Notes under the pieces: generated by a model
The model's input: only the letters and a program-made list of their open reading frames with translations
What the model was told of the DNA's origin: nothing
The model's database searches: none
Shown: piece by piece, positions 24,251 through 34,378 of the stretch
How the letters are laid out: every line of letters begins with the position of its first letter
Position numbering within the stretch: position 1 is the first letter of the stretch
Source of the DNA: Candidatus Cloacimonadota bacterium
GTDB lineage: Bacteria > Cloacimonadota > Cloacimonadia > Cloacimonadales > WRIO01
Length of the DNA stretch: 45,034 bases
Direction of reading: 5' to 3'
NCBI GenBank assembly: GCA_009777575.1
Contig: WRLO01000021.1
Span: 1-45,034, forward strand
Program-made: the position numbers and the translations under genes

Positions 24251-25453
24251 ATGCTATACATCAATTTTTATTTTCAAGTTCATCAGCCGTTTCGGTTAAA
24301 TCATTTTAGTGCTTTGGATATTGGAAAATCTCGCCCTTATTTTGATGACAAGTTAAATAAATTTGTCATGGAAAAGGTCGCTGATAAGTGCTATATCCCG
24401 ACCAATAAACTGCTTTTGGACTTGATAAAGAGATATGAAGGTCAATTCAAGGTCTCTTTTGCTATCACGGGGGTAGCGATTGAGCAGTTTAAAATGTATC
24501 GCCCTGATGTTCTGGAGTCTTTTCAAGCTCTTGTAGAAACGGGATGTGTGGAACTGATAGGAGAGACATATTATCATTCTTTGGCATTTTTGTATGATAC
24601 AAATGAATTTTTGGAGCAAATAGAAATGCACAAAAACTTGATGAAAAAAGAATTTAATTATGTTCCGGAGACCTTTCGGAACACAGAATTAATTTATCAG
24701 GATCAGCTCTCTACTTTGATTTACGAAATGGAGGGTTTCAAGACGATATTGACAGAAGGAGTAGACAGGATATTAGGCTGGAGATCGCCATTGTTTGCCT
24801 ACAAAAATTTTACTGCTGAAATCACTCTTTTGTTAAAATATTATCAGCTAGCAGATGACATTGCCTTTAGGTTTTCCAATCGGGATTGGCCTGAGTTCCC
24901 ATTGACAGTAGATAAATTTGTCAAATGGATAGAACATTTCAATCTGGATAGAAAAAACTCTCCTAAAAAGAACAAATTTTTGAATCTCTTTATGGACTAT
25001 GAAACCTTTGGTGAACACCAATGGGCAGAAACGGGGATTTTTGACTTTATGAATCATCTACCAGAAAAGGTTTTGAAAAATCAAAATCTTGCTTTTATCA
25101 CGCCTAAAGAAGCATATCAATATGCAAATTATCAGCAAGAAAGTATCTCTTTCCCAGAACCAATCTCTTGGGCAGACGCTGAGAGAGATTTATCAGCTTG
25201 GCGTGAAAATGATATGCAATATAATGCTCTCGAAACTGTTTACGAACTTTTAGAAAAAATTCGTATAAAAGGTAGACATGATCTGATGCCAACTATCAGA
25301 TATCTAACCACTTCTGACCATTTTTACTATATGTGCACCAAGTATTTTCAAGATGGTGATGTCCATAAATATTTTTCACCATATGATTCTCCTGAGCAAG
25401 CATATATATATTTTATCAATGTGTTAGCCGATTTAGAAGAAGAGCTTATGTAG
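24251..25453 (+). CDS. Glycoside hydrolase family 57 (alpha-amylase type)
   Basis: This 400-aa cytoplasmic enzyme has the five GH57 conserved regions: HQP at residue 11, ITGVAIEQ, ETYYHSLAFL, the nucleophile Glu146 in FRNTELIYQD, and the acid/base Asp249 in MDYETFGEHQW; SDHFYYM near the end is the last. The length suits the short alpha-amylase-like subgroup that hydrolyses alpha-1,4-glucan, rather than the longer branching enzymes, though activity cannot be assigned firmly. An AAGGAG precedes the ATG. It is followed after 46 bases by glucan phosphorylase. With the debranching enzyme and synthase on the other side of the R-M island it forms a glycogen set. Confidence 0.9.
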   Translation: MLYINFYFQVHQPFRLNHFSALDIGKSRPYFDDKLNKFVMEKVADKCYIPTNKLLLDLIKRYEGQFKVSFAITGVAIEQFKMYRPDVLESFQALVETGCVELIGETYYHSLAFLYDTNEFLEQIEMHKNLMKKEFNYVPETFRNTELIYQDQLSTLIYEMEGFKTILTEGVDRILGWRSPLFAYKNFTAEITLLLKYYQLADDIAFRFSNRDWPEFPLTVDKFVKWIEHFNLDRKNSPKKNKFLNLFMDYETFGEHQWAETGIFDFMNHLPEKVLKNQNLAFITPKEAYQYANYQQESISFPEPISWADAERDLSAWRENDMQYNALETVYELLEKIRIKGRHDLMPTIRYLTTSDHFYYMCTKYFQDGDVHKYFSPYDSPEQAYIYFINVLADLEEELM

Positions 25454-25499
25454 GACATTTAGCCTTCACATAAAAAAAATAATTCGGAGGAATAAATAA

Positions 25500-28061
25500 A
25501 TGATTAAAGATCATAATTTAGTGAATATCCATGTAAAACCAAGGATACCAGACAGTTTATCCCACTTACTTGAGCTTGCCTACAATGTGTGGACTACATG
25601 GGACAAAGATGCTTACGACCTTTTTAGTCGTATCGACCCAGTTTTATATAGAAAATGCGGGCATAATCCAGTTAAGCTCCTTGCAACTATTTCCAATGCA
25701 AGATTAGAAGAATTGTCCAAAGATTCTGGCTTTCTTTTTGAGCTTCGCAATGTTTACTCAGATTTTTCTGATTATGTAAATTTTCAAGACACTGACTATG
25801 TTTACAACGATGAAAGATGGACTGTAAACCACAAAAAAAAATGTGCTTATCTGTGTATGGAATATGGATTACACGAATCTATTCCTATATATTCAGGTGG
25901 TTTGGGGATTCTTGCAGGTGACTATCTAAAAGCTGCTTCTGATCAGACCATACCTATGACTGCTTTTGGGCTTTTATATAAATATGGCTATTTTGGGCAA
26001 AAAATAAAACCTGATGGGATGCAAGAAGAATGCTACAATGTCATTGACTGGGAAACTATTCCTGTTACTGTAGTCAAAGACAAAGAAGGCAAGGACATGA
26101 TTTTATCTATCAACATTGAAAAACAACAAGTCTTCTTAAAAATATGGAAAATAAATGTAGGTAAAATAGAATTATACTTACTTGACAGCGATATTGACCC
26201 AAATCCTCCTCATATAAAGAATATCACACATCTTCTATATGAAGCAGATAGAGAAAAAAGAGTTTTGCAAGAAATCATCCTCGCTTATGGTTCGATGAAA
26301 TTGATGGATGAGATTAATTTCAAACCTGTAATATATCACCTTAATGAAGGTCATTCGGCTTTTATTATCATTGAGTTGTTAAGAAAATTTATCAAAGAAC
26401 AGGGTTATTCTTTTGAAGAGGCAACAGAATTGATAAAATCAAGTACCATCTTTACTACTCATACCCCTGTAGTGGCTGGAAATGAGAATTTTGACAAAAA
26501 ACTAGTTGAGAAATACATGAAATCCAAGATATTGGAATCTGGTATTACTTTGGATAAATTTAATGAAATAGCTTCAATAGAAGGTGATAACAACAATTAT
26601 TGGTTACCTGCTTTAGCAATCAGATTTTCAAAGTATATAAATGGTGTTTCTATGCTTCATGCCCATGTTTCAAGAGATATGTGGCGAAGTATTTACCCCA
26701 ACCTTTTCCAAAGCGAAATTCCTATCACTCATATCACCAATGGAGTCCATTTACAGACTTGGCTCAGTAAACAACTAACCATTCTTTTCAATAGATATAT
26801 AGGTCCAGAATATCTTTACAATGCAAAGAAAAAATCAATTTGGGACAATGTTTTTTCTATCCCGGACTCAGAAATCTGGGAAGCTCATGTCCAAAGAAAA
26901 GAACAGATGATTACCTTTATCAGACAAAGATTACAAAGACTCGAACAAGAAAAAGGCATCATATCGACTGATACAGATAAAAAAAGAATTCTAAATAGAA
27001 GAAATCTAACTATTGGATTTGCACGCAGATTTGCGACTTACAAGAGATCAAATCTCCTTTTAAGCAATCCTCAAAGGTTAATCAATATCTTAAAAAATGA
27101 AGATAGACCTGTTCAATTTATCTTTGCCGGTAAAGCACATCCAGCAGATTTAGAAGGTAAAAAGCTTATCATGAACATCATTAAATTTGCTAGAGAAAAC
27201 GACCTTGAAGACAGATTTCTTTTTGTTGAAGACTATGATATGAATGTTGCTAGAAATATAGTTCAAGGTTGCGATGTTTGGCTTAATACACCCATAAAAC
27301 CAATGGAAGCTAGCGGAACTTCTGGAATGAAAGCAGGCATCAATGGTGTTTTAAATATGTCTATTTTAGATGGTTGGTGGCCAGAATGTTTCGATAAAAC
27401 AAACGGTTGGGCTATCAATGCTGCTGATTTTTATACTGACCATAATACTGCTCAAAATATGGAAGCTGAACAAATCTATGACCTCATTGAAAATCATATA
27501 GCACCGCTATTTTATGATAGAGATAGCACAAATGTTCCAAATAACTGGATACAAATGATGAAAAGCTCTATTTATTCAGTGGGAATGGGGTTCAATATGC
27601 ACAGAATGCTTGATGAATATGTAAATAAATTCTATTTACCTGCTCTCCGTGATGTCGATATATTAACCGCAAATAAAAACTCTGAACTAAAGAAAATCAT
27701 CGAAACACAAAAAATAGTCGCTTCTTTCTGGGATAAAATAAAATTAAAAGATTTTTACTTGAAATTCCCTGATGCAGAAACAATAATATCTGGTGATATA
27801 GTCAATGTGGAAGCGTATCTTTTTCTGGATTCAGCTCCCAAAGAATTATTCACAGTAGAATTGTTTTATCAATACGACGACGAAGACTATTTTGAGACAA
27901 TCCCTCTTAAGTTTGTCGAAAAATATGATGATAATGTGGCAAAATATGAAGGAGAATTCAATATCAAAAGCTCTGGTTCTCAAAATCTGAATGTCAGACT
28001 AAAACCTAGCTTTACTTCAGAAGTCTACAAAGAATGTAAATTTATTAAATGGAAGCTATAG
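25500..28061 (+). CDS. glgP: Alpha-glucan phosphorylase
   Basis: This 853-aa GT35 enzyme releases glucose-1-phosphate from glycogen with pyridoxal phosphate as cofactor. The N-terminus (LAYNVWTTWDKDAYDLF) is the DUF3417 segment of the alpha-glucan-family phosphorylases (TIGR02094 type). Landmarks follow: YSGGLGILAGDYLKAASD, YHLNEGHSAF, FTTHTPVVAGNENF, GFARRFATYKR, and EASGTSGMKAGINGVLN with the PLP-lysine Lys611. The length is normal for this subgroup. GGAGG nine bases upstream supports the ATG. Together with the GH57 gene it degrades the polymer built by the synthase at 8512. No glgC or glgB is in this window. Confidence 0.93.
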   Translation: MIKDHNLVNIHVKPRIPDSLSHLLELAYNVWTTWDKDAYDLFSRIDPVLYRKCGHNPVKLLATISNARLEELSKDSGFLFELRNVYSDFSDYVNFQDTDYVYNDERWTVNHKKKCAYLCMEYGLHESIPIYSGGLGILAGDYLKAASDQTIPMTAFGLLYKYGYFGQKIKPDGMQEECYNVIDWETIPVTVVKDKEGKDMILSINIEKQQVFLKIWKINVGKIELYLLDSDIDPNPPHIKNITHLLYEADREKRVLQEIILAYGSMKLMDEINFKPVIYHLNEGHSAFIIIELLRKFIKEQGYSFEEATELIKSSTIFTTHTPVVAGNENFDKKLVEKYMKSKILESGITLDKFNEIASIEGDNNNYWLPALAIRFSKYINGVSMLHAHVSRDMWRSIYPNLFQSEIPITHITNGVHLQTWLSKQLTILFNRYIGPEYLYNAKKKSIWDNVFSIPDSEIWEAHVQRKEQMITFIRQRLQRLEQEKGIISTDTDKKRILNRRNLTIGFARRFATYKRSNLLLSNPQRLINILKNEDRPVQFIFAGKAHPADLEGKKLIMNIIKFARENDLEDRFLFVEDYDMNVARNIVQGCDVWLNTPIKPMEASGTSGMKAGINGVLNMSILDGWWPECFDKTNGWAINAADFYTDHNTAQNMEAEQIYDLIENHIAPLFYDRDSTNVPNNWIQMMKSSIYSVGMGFNMHRMLDEYVNKFYLPALRDVDILTANKNSELKKIIETQKIVASFWDKIKLKDFYLKFPDAETIISGDIVNVEAYLFLDSAPKELFTVELFYQYDDEDYFETIPLKFVEKYDDNVAKYEGEFNIKSSGSQNLNVRLKPSFTSEVYKECKFIKWKL

Positions 28062-28070
28062 AGAGAGATA

Positions 28071-28124
28071 GCCCCCCCCTCTATCGTAGTGTCTTATGTA
28101 ATAAATGCCTTTCATAGGGGGGGC
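28071..28124 (+). terminator. C8/G7 hairpin downstream of glgP
   Basis: GCCCCCCCCTCTAT (28071-28084) can pair with ATAGGGGGGGC (28114-28124), starting 10 bases after the glgP stop, with a ~29-base loop; a smaller GATAG/CTATC hairpin nests in the left side. Such C and G runs stand out in this AT-rich DNA. It lacks a T-run after the stem, so classic termination is uncertain. Confidence 0.45.
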
Positions 28125-28169
28125 AATGCTAACAAATTAATGAGGCAGTCGAATAATAAGTATTCCTTA

Positions 28170-28195
28170 TCATTTTGAGTGAAACGAAGTATCTG
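28170..28195 (+). repeat. Degenerate copy of a widespread short repeat motif
   Basis: CATTTTGAGTGAAACGAAGT resembles the motif CATTCTGAGCGAAGCGAAG seen between genes in many bacterial genomes. Several positions have drifted towards A/T. It is a single copy in this window. Confidence 0.35.
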
Positions 28196-28244
28196 TAACT
28201 CTATATTTTTCAAAGGAGATGTATATTATTCCCATAGTAAAAAA

Positions 28245-28300
28245 ACAGAACCCCCAATTCTATAAATATAATATATCTATTGAAAATGGGGGATTTCTGT
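28245..28300. terminator. Bidirectional terminator between glgP and the M3 peptidase
   Basis: ACAGAACCCCCA (28245-28256) is complementary to TGGGGG-AT-TTCTGT (28287-28300), giving a 12-bp stem with a two-base bulge. It lies between convergent genes. An A-run precedes the left arm, providing the T-run for the minus-strand transcript; the plus direction has no clear T-run. Confidence 0.55.
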
Positions 28301-28323
28301 TATCAAAATGTATTAACTAACTA

Positions 28324-30387
28324 TTACAGTAACCCATCTCTTTTTAACATAGCATCAGGGTCCGGTTTTCTACCTCTGAATTTAACATACAAGTCCATTG
28401 GATTTGCTGTATTTCCTTTAGAAAGTATGTTTTCTCTAAAAGACCTCGCTGTTTCTGGGTTGAAAATACCTTCTTCTTGAAATTTTCCGTAAGCGTCAGC
28501 GTCTAGGACTTCAGCCCATTTATAGGAATAGTATCCAGCAGAATAACCACCAGCAAAGATATGTGCAAAAGCAGTTGAGGTGCAAGCAGTTTCTATTTTT
28601 GGGAAAAGTCGAAGTTTTTCTATTGCTTCAGATTCATAATCCTTCACATTCGATATTTCATCTGGAGCAGAAAAATACCAAGCCATATCAAGTAATCCAA
28701 AACTTAATTGACGGATATTAAAATTTCCTTTATTGAAGTTTTCAGCTGCTTTTACTTTCTTTATCAATTCCTCTGGCATTACATCACCAGTTTTATAATG
28801 ATGAGCAAACATATCGAGAGTATCTTTTTCAAGAACCCAATTTTCCATGATTTGCGATGGCAATTCAACAAAATCCCAAAGAGTATTGGGACTTGCTAAA
28901 CTGGTATATGTACAGTTCGAAAGCAAACCATGTAGGGCGTGACCAAACTCATGAAACAAAGTAGTTACATCATTTAGAGAGAGCAATGAGGGTGTATCGG
29001 CAGTAGAAGGGTTGAAATTACCGACGATAGTAATGTGTGGTCTTTCGATTTTGCCTTTATACATACCTTGTATCTTGAAAGCATTCATCCATGCACCACC
29101 ATTTTTGGTTTCACGCGGGAAAAGATCAAAATAGAGTAGACCTACAAAGTTTTGAGAGTTATCTCCACCTTTTAAGGGAGGATTATTTTTATTATCAAAC
29201 ACTTCATAAACCTTTACATCGTTGTGATATAATGGAATTTCTTTATTTTCAACAAAATTCAATCCGTATAACCTTTCTGCTACTTTGAAAATCCCCTGGA
29301 TACAGTTTTCTGCTTGAAAGTATGGTTTTAATTCATCTGTATCAAAACCAAAGGTTTCTTTTTTTAGTTTTTCACTATAATATGCGTAATCCCAAGGCAT
29401 GAAATCTTCTATTCCATCAAGCTTTTTAGCATAATCGATGAGAATTTCTAATTCTTCTTTTGCTTTTGGCATAGCTATTTTATAGATTCTGTCCAAAAAT
29501 TGATTTACTGTATCAGGAGTTTCAGCCATTCTATCTTCTAGGACATAGTCAGCATGAGTTTTATATCCAAGTAGATTTGCTCTTTTTTGTCTCAATTTTA
29601 CCTGTTTTAACACTATTTCTTGGTTATCATTTTCATCTTTGAAAGAACGAGAATTAAATGCAAGGTTTATTTTCTTTCTCAATTCTCTATTTTTGGCATA
29701 AGTCATGACAGGAATCAAACTTGGTGCCTGTAGATTGAAAAGCCAACCACTTTCGTGATTTTTTTGTTTTGCTCTAAACTCAGCTGCTTTTAGGTCGTTT
29801 TCTGAGAGTCCTTCTACTTCACTGGCATCAGTTGTATGATAGGAAAAAGCGTTGGTAGAATTTAAAAGATTTTTTGAAAATTGAGGAGATAGAACAGACA
29901 TTTGATTGTTTATTTCGAGTAGTTCTTTTTTTTTCTCAGAGTCTAATAAAGCTCCATTTCTGACAAAACTTTTATAACTTCTTTCGAGAAGCCTTTTTTG
30001 CTCATCATCTAAATTTTCATTGTTCATATTTTCATAAACAGACTTTACTCTGTCGAAAATAATTTCATCTGTGCTTATTTCGCTGTTATACTGGGAGAGC
30101 ATAGGAGATATTTTCTCAGCTAAGGTCTTGAACTCATTGTTTGATTCTGCACCCAAGAGATAAAAATAAACTCGAACTGGACAATCCAGCTCATGACTTG
30201 CTTCTCCAATAGCTACTATTGTGTTTTGAAAATTTGGTTTTTCAGGATTTTCTTTAATCTTTTTTATTTTTTCTCTGGCTATTTCAAGACCTTTTTCGAT
30301 TGCTGGCATATAATGCTCAAGCTTTATCAAATCAAATGGAACTGCTCCATACTTTGTCTTCCAATCGGTAAAAAAAGGATTGTTCAT
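28324..30387 (-). CDS. M3 family oligopeptidase (oligopeptidase A/Dcp-like)
   Basis: This 687-aa zinc metallopeptidase cleaves short peptides, in the cytoplasm since no signal peptide is present. The zinc site is FHEFGHALHG with His479, Glu480 and His483, and the third ligand Glu lies ~25 residues later in WDFVELPSQIMENWVLE. The C-terminal region (HIFAGGYSAGYYSYKWAEVLDADAY) is the substrate-binding part seen in the thimet oligopeptidase family. The length matches OpdA/Dcp (~680). An in-frame NPPLKGG insert occurs at residues 402-408. The FKBP gene ends 17 bases upstream, so the two may be co-transcribed. Confidence 0.93.
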   Translation of the reverse strand: MNNPFFTDWKTKYGAVPFDLIKLEHYMPAIEKGLEIAREKIKKIKENPEKPNFQNTIVAIGEASHELDCPVRVYFYLLGAESNNEFKTLAEKISPMLSQYNSEISTDEIIFDRVKSVYENMNNENLDDEQKRLLERSYKSFVRNGALLDSEKKKELLEINNQMSVLSPQFSKNLLNSTNAFSYHTTDASEVEGLSENDLKAAEFRAKQKNHESGWLFNLQAPSLIPVMTYAKNRELRKKINLAFNSRSFKDENDNQEIVLKQVKLRQKRANLLGYKTHADYVLEDRMAETPDTVNQFLDRIYKIAMPKAKEELEILIDYAKKLDGIEDFMPWDYAYYSEKLKKETFGFDTDELKPYFQAENCIQGIFKVAERLYGLNFVENKEIPLYHNDVKVYEVFDNKNNPPLKGGDNSQNFVGLLYFDLFPRETKNGGAWMNAFKIQGMYKGKIERPHITIVGNFNPSTADTPSLLSLNDVTTLFHEFGHALHGLLSNCTYTSLASPNTLWDFVELPSQIMENWVLEKDTLDMFAHHYKTGDVMPEELIKKVKAAENFNKGNFNIRQLSFGLLDMAWYFSAPDEISNVKDYESEAIEKLRLFPKIETACTSTAFAHIFAGGYSAGYYSYKWAEVLDADAYGKFQEEGIFNPETARSFRENILSKGNTANPMDLYVKFRGRKPDPDAMLKRDGLL
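29164..29184. repeat. Short palindromic insert encoding NPPLKGG in the peptidase gene
   Basis: CCACCTTTTAAGGGAGG is nearly palindromic. On the minus strand it encodes Asn-Pro-Pro-Leu-Lys-Gly-Gly, inserted in frame between VFDNKN and DNSQNF, a surface-loop-like place. Similar PPLKGG/PPFKGG insertions from CCTCCCTTTTTAAGGGAGG-type repeats occur in other bacterial genomes. Confidence 0.5.
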
Positions 30388-30404
30388 TTAGCTATCCTTA
30401 TCTC

Positions 30405-30845
30405 TTATTTTATTTCGAGAAGCTCGACTTCGAATACCAAATCCGTATTAGGTGCAATAATGCCCCCTGCTCCTCTTTCACCATAAGCAAGCGCACTAGG
30501 GATGTTCAAAATACGCTTTTCGCCTATTTTCATACCTTCGACTCCTATATCCCAGCCTCTGATTACCATACCAGCTCCGAGTCTGAATTCAAAAGGTTGT
30601 CCTCTTTCTACAGAACTATCGAAAACGCGACCATCCATAAATGTCCCTGTATAGTGGACTACTACGGTATTGCCGCTTGCTGCAACGGCTCCAGTGCCTT
30701 CAGTGACGATTTCATAACTTAATCCGTTATCCATTGTTACCATCCTTTCATTTTGGATTTCTTCTGCAGTCACTACCGTGAAAGCTGCAAGGAATAGTGT
30801 CAATACTATGATTGAGACTATTGTTTTTGACCATGTTTTAAACAT
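30405..30845 (-). CDS. FKBP-type peptidyl-prolyl isomerase, periplasmic
   Basis: The 146-aa product has a signal peptide (residues 1-27, cleavage likely after VTA) and one FKBP domain (~40-146). VVVHYTGTFMDGRVFDSS, GMVIRGWDIGVEGMKIGEKRILNIPSALAYGERGAGGIIAPNTDLVFEVELLEI contains the complete active-site pattern (Tyr, Asp, Trp, Tyr and Phe). It should catalyse proline isomerisation during folding of exported proteins. The start is ATG 30845 because GGAGG lies six bases upstream, inside an earlier in-frame ATG at 30857. It sits between the M3 peptidase and the permease gene. Confidence 0.93.
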   Translation of the reverse strand: MFKTWSKTIVSIIVLTLFLAAFTVVTAEEIQNERMVTMDNGLSYEIVTEGTGAVAASGNTVVVHYTGTFMDGRVFDSSVERGQPFEFRLGAGMVIRGWDIGVEGMKIGEKRILNIPSALAYGERGAGGIIAPNTDLVFEVELLEIK

Positions 30846-30891
30846 AATGTCCTCCATTTATTTTTTATTAATTTCATATTTATTTGTAAAA

Positions 30892-31965
30892 TTATATAAA
30901 TTCAAACTGTTTTAAACTCTTATACAAAAGTGTTAAGATCACAGTCACCAAAAATACTGTAGGAACGGCTAATAACATACCAATCAATCCAAACGATATA
31001 CCACCAGCTACAATGGAAAGTATGACCAATACGGGGTGAATATTGGTATTTTTGCCCATAACTAAAGGATAAACAAAGGCATTATCTATTAATTGAACTC
31101 CCCACATTCCAAGTATTGTCCAGAGCAATAAAGTTGTCGATCCACCAGTAAGAATTACAGTCAAACCTCCTAACAATATGCCCATCAGAGGTCCCAAGTA
31201 AGGTATGACATTTGTTACTCCTGCAAAAAAACCAATAAATATTCCAAAAGGGACGCCCAATGCGGTCAGCACTATCATTGCCATTATACCTACTATAGAA
31301 CATTCTATGAACAAGGCTCTGAGATAGATACCTATAGTACCTTTTATCTTATCTATAATGATGACAGAAATTTCAAAATATTTATTGGGAATAAAAGAAT
31401 AAATCTTTTTCTTTAAAAAAACTTTATCTTTCAATATAAAAAATCCTAAGATTGGTACAGCAAATAAGTATCCAAATATTCTGAACACATTTCCAGAATA
31501 TGCCAACAACATGTCTGGTATCCTGCTCAATAAATCATTTGATTTTTCAAAAAATCCATCACGAATACTTTCAAAATCTATGAAAGGGAATAAATTCTGA
31601 ATATTATTAATAATCGTTTGTAAATTGGCGAGATATGGTAAAGTAGCGACATCTGGGTTCTCTTGATTGATGAAATTTATATATATCTGAGCAAAACTCT
31701 TTATTTGCCTTACCAATACAGGCATGAGAACAGTTCCGAGCATGAACAAACTGAAAAAAAATATTAAATAAAATATTAATACTGCTAGAGTTCGGGGTAC
31801 TCCAAGTTGTTCTATTGAGTTTACAAGCGGATTTACAAGAAAAACAAAAAGCAATGAAAGTATGAAATGAACCATGACATTCTTGTAAAAAAATGTACCA
31901 AATCCTATTGCTGCAAACAAAAGAATATAATAACTAAACTTTAAAACTTTATTATTTTGTTTCAT
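30892..31965 (-). CDS. AI-2E family transporter (PerM-like permease)
   Basis: This 357-aa inner-membrane protein has about eight hydrophobic segments, two near each other at the start (YILLFAAIGFGTFFY, FILSLLFVFLVNPLV) and a cluster at the end. The motif IFIGFFAGVTNVIPYLGPLMGILLGGL is the family signature, followed by the conserved IDNAFVYPLVMGKNTNIHP region. Members export small molecules or ions; autoinducer-2 export was shown for only a few. Its start overlaps the cyclic-nucleotide-binding gene by 14 bases, so the two are coupled. Substrate unknown. Confidence 0.88.
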   Translation of the reverse strand: MKQNNKVLKFSYYILLFAAIGFGTFFYKNVMVHFILSLLFVFLVNPLVNSIEQLGVPRTLAVLIFYLIFFFSLFMLGTVLMPVLVRQIKSFAQIYINFINQENPDVATLPYLANLQTIINNIQNLFPFIDFESIRDGFFEKSNDLLSRIPDMLLAYSGNVFRIFGYLFAVPILGFFILKDKVFLKKKIYSFIPNKYFEISVIIIDKIKGTIGIYLRALFIECSIVGIMAMIVLTALGVPFGIFIGFFAGVTNVIPYLGPLMGILLGGLTVILTGGSTTLLLWTILGMWGVQLIDNAFVYPLVMGKNTNIHPVLVILSIVAGGISFGLIGMLLAVPTVFLVTVILTLLYKSLKQFEFI

Positions 31966-32452
31966 GCTGCTTTATTACACTAAATACATGCAAAAGATCA
32001 TTTGATATAGCTTTTCCTAAGTTATATAGTAGCTTTATCCCTGTCCCAGGCTGATTTTTTACAAATTGAATAAATTCTGTTTTATTAATAGCTATCAACT
32101 CAGCATTATCTAAAGCATAAGCAGAAGATATTCTATTTGATTCTAAGAAAATGCCTATTTCTCCAAAATGTTTTTTAGCTTCTAAATCACTGATAGTTAT
32201 TTCTTCATATGGTAAATTTACATGAAGTCTTACTCTACCAGATTTAATAATATACATAAGAGCATTGGGATGATTTTCTTTGAAGATAGTTTCACCTTTT
32301 TTATAGCTCTTATGAATAAAAATGTCATTGATTTTTGTAAGTTCATTATTTGTTAAATTTTGTAAAATGTCTATGCTTCGGTAAAAATTATAGTCTATAA
32401 CATCTAGTTCCTTATTGTATCGAAACATGGTTTTAATTTTTTTAAAAAACAT
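31952..32452 (-). CDS. Cyclic nucleotide-binding domain protein
   Basis: The 166-aa product is a single cNMP/CAP-ED effector domain: FIHKSYKKGETIFKENHPNALMYIIKSGRVRLHV is the beta-barrel start, followed by KKHFGEIGIFLESNRISSAYALDNAELIAI with the phosphate-binding cassette-like FGEIG. The final helices (FVKNQPGTGIKLLYNLGKAI) match the domain's C-helix. No DNA-binding helix-turn-helix follows, so it is not a full Crp-type regulator. It may sense a ligand or scaffold. The canonical Arg-Ser of the cassette is not clear (NRISSAYAL). GAGG precedes the ATG. It overlaps the permease gene. Confidence 0.85.
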   Translation of the reverse strand: MFFKKIKTMFRYNKELDVIDYNFYRSIDILQNLTNNELTKINDIFIHKSYKKGETIFKENHPNALMYIIKSGRVRLHVNLPYEEITISDLEAKKHFGEIGIFLESNRISSAYALDNAELIAINKTEFIQFVKNQPGTGIKLLYNLGKAISNDLLHVFSVIKQHETK

Positions 32453-32947
32453 ATATCCTCTTTATTTTTTACTTAATCAACATTGAGTTTTTTATCATTT
32501 TTTGTTCTTTTTATACTCATTTAAAATATAGCTTACTATGTCAAATCTCTATATAAATTCAGAAAATAGTTCCTTTTTTGCCATTCAATCAAAACTCTTT
32601 GAGGCAAAAAAAATAAATAGTCTGATTTTGTCAATAACTTTTTAAAAACTCATTTTAAAAACTCATAAACCAGTAATTTTTAAAACCTTCTCTAATTTTA
32701 AATTATCCCATCTTCATAATAAATATCAGTACTTTCCTTAATGAATTGATTTGGATAATTTCCTATTAATTGGGATATTAAATGGAATATCGTATCATCT
32801 ATCCCCTGCATGTATCCTGCATGTTACCTGCATGTTACCTGCAGAAACCTAAAAAAAAACATAAAAAGTATTAAAAGTAGAAAAAAATGAGAAAAAACAA
32901 AAAAACTTGAACCAACCTTTCAAATGTGTTAAAAGAATAGATTATCA
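32453..32947. other. Intergenic region between purA and the cNMP-binding gene
   Basis: No gene is visible in these 495 bases. They contain an 11-bp tandem repeat (listed separately), AT-rich DNA, and a minus-strand TTGACA (complement of TGTCAA near 32639) that could be a -35 box for the cyclic-nucleotide-binding gene, but without a good -10. GATAAAT-like A/T runs are frequent. Confidence 0.4.
32805..32844. repeat. 11-bp tandem repeat, about 3.6 units
   Basis: Units are CCTGCATGTAT, CCTGCATGTTA, CCTGCATGTTA and the partial CCTGCAG. Each contains the palindrome TGCA within TGCATG. The 11-base period is close to one helical turn, so equivalent sites would face the same side of DNA. It lies downstream of purA and upstream of the cyclic-nucleotide-binding gene. 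Confidence 0.85.
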
Positions 32948-34216
<1,269 letters not shown>

Positions 34217-34265
34217 CTATTAAGTTATATTTTCTATTAATTTATCATAAATAAATCACTTAAAA

Positions 34266-34342
34266 TGGCGCTCCCGAGCCGATTCGAACGGCTGACCTTT
34301 TCCTTCGGAGGGACCTATTCTATCCATCTGAACTACGGGAGC
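34266..34342 (-). tRNA. tRNA-Arg (anticodon CCG)
   Basis: The minus strand folds as a cloverleaf: acceptor GCTCCCG/CGGGAGC (7 bp), D-arm GTTC/GAAT, anticodon loop CTCCGAA with CCG, T-arm AGCCG/CGGCT around TTCGAAT, discriminator G and encoded CCA. The anticodon reads CGG arginine codons. The anticodon stem (GGTCC/GGAAA) has only three standard pairs, with two G-A mismatches at 27-43 and 28-42. purA lies downstream on the same strand. Confidence 0.93.
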
Positions 34343-34378
34343 GATATTCATTTTTTCAATAGTTATTTTAAATTAACA

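Noticed and set aside
32453..32947. CRISPR-like array
   Set aside because: The repeats are 11 bases and contiguous, with no spacers and no cas genes nearby.
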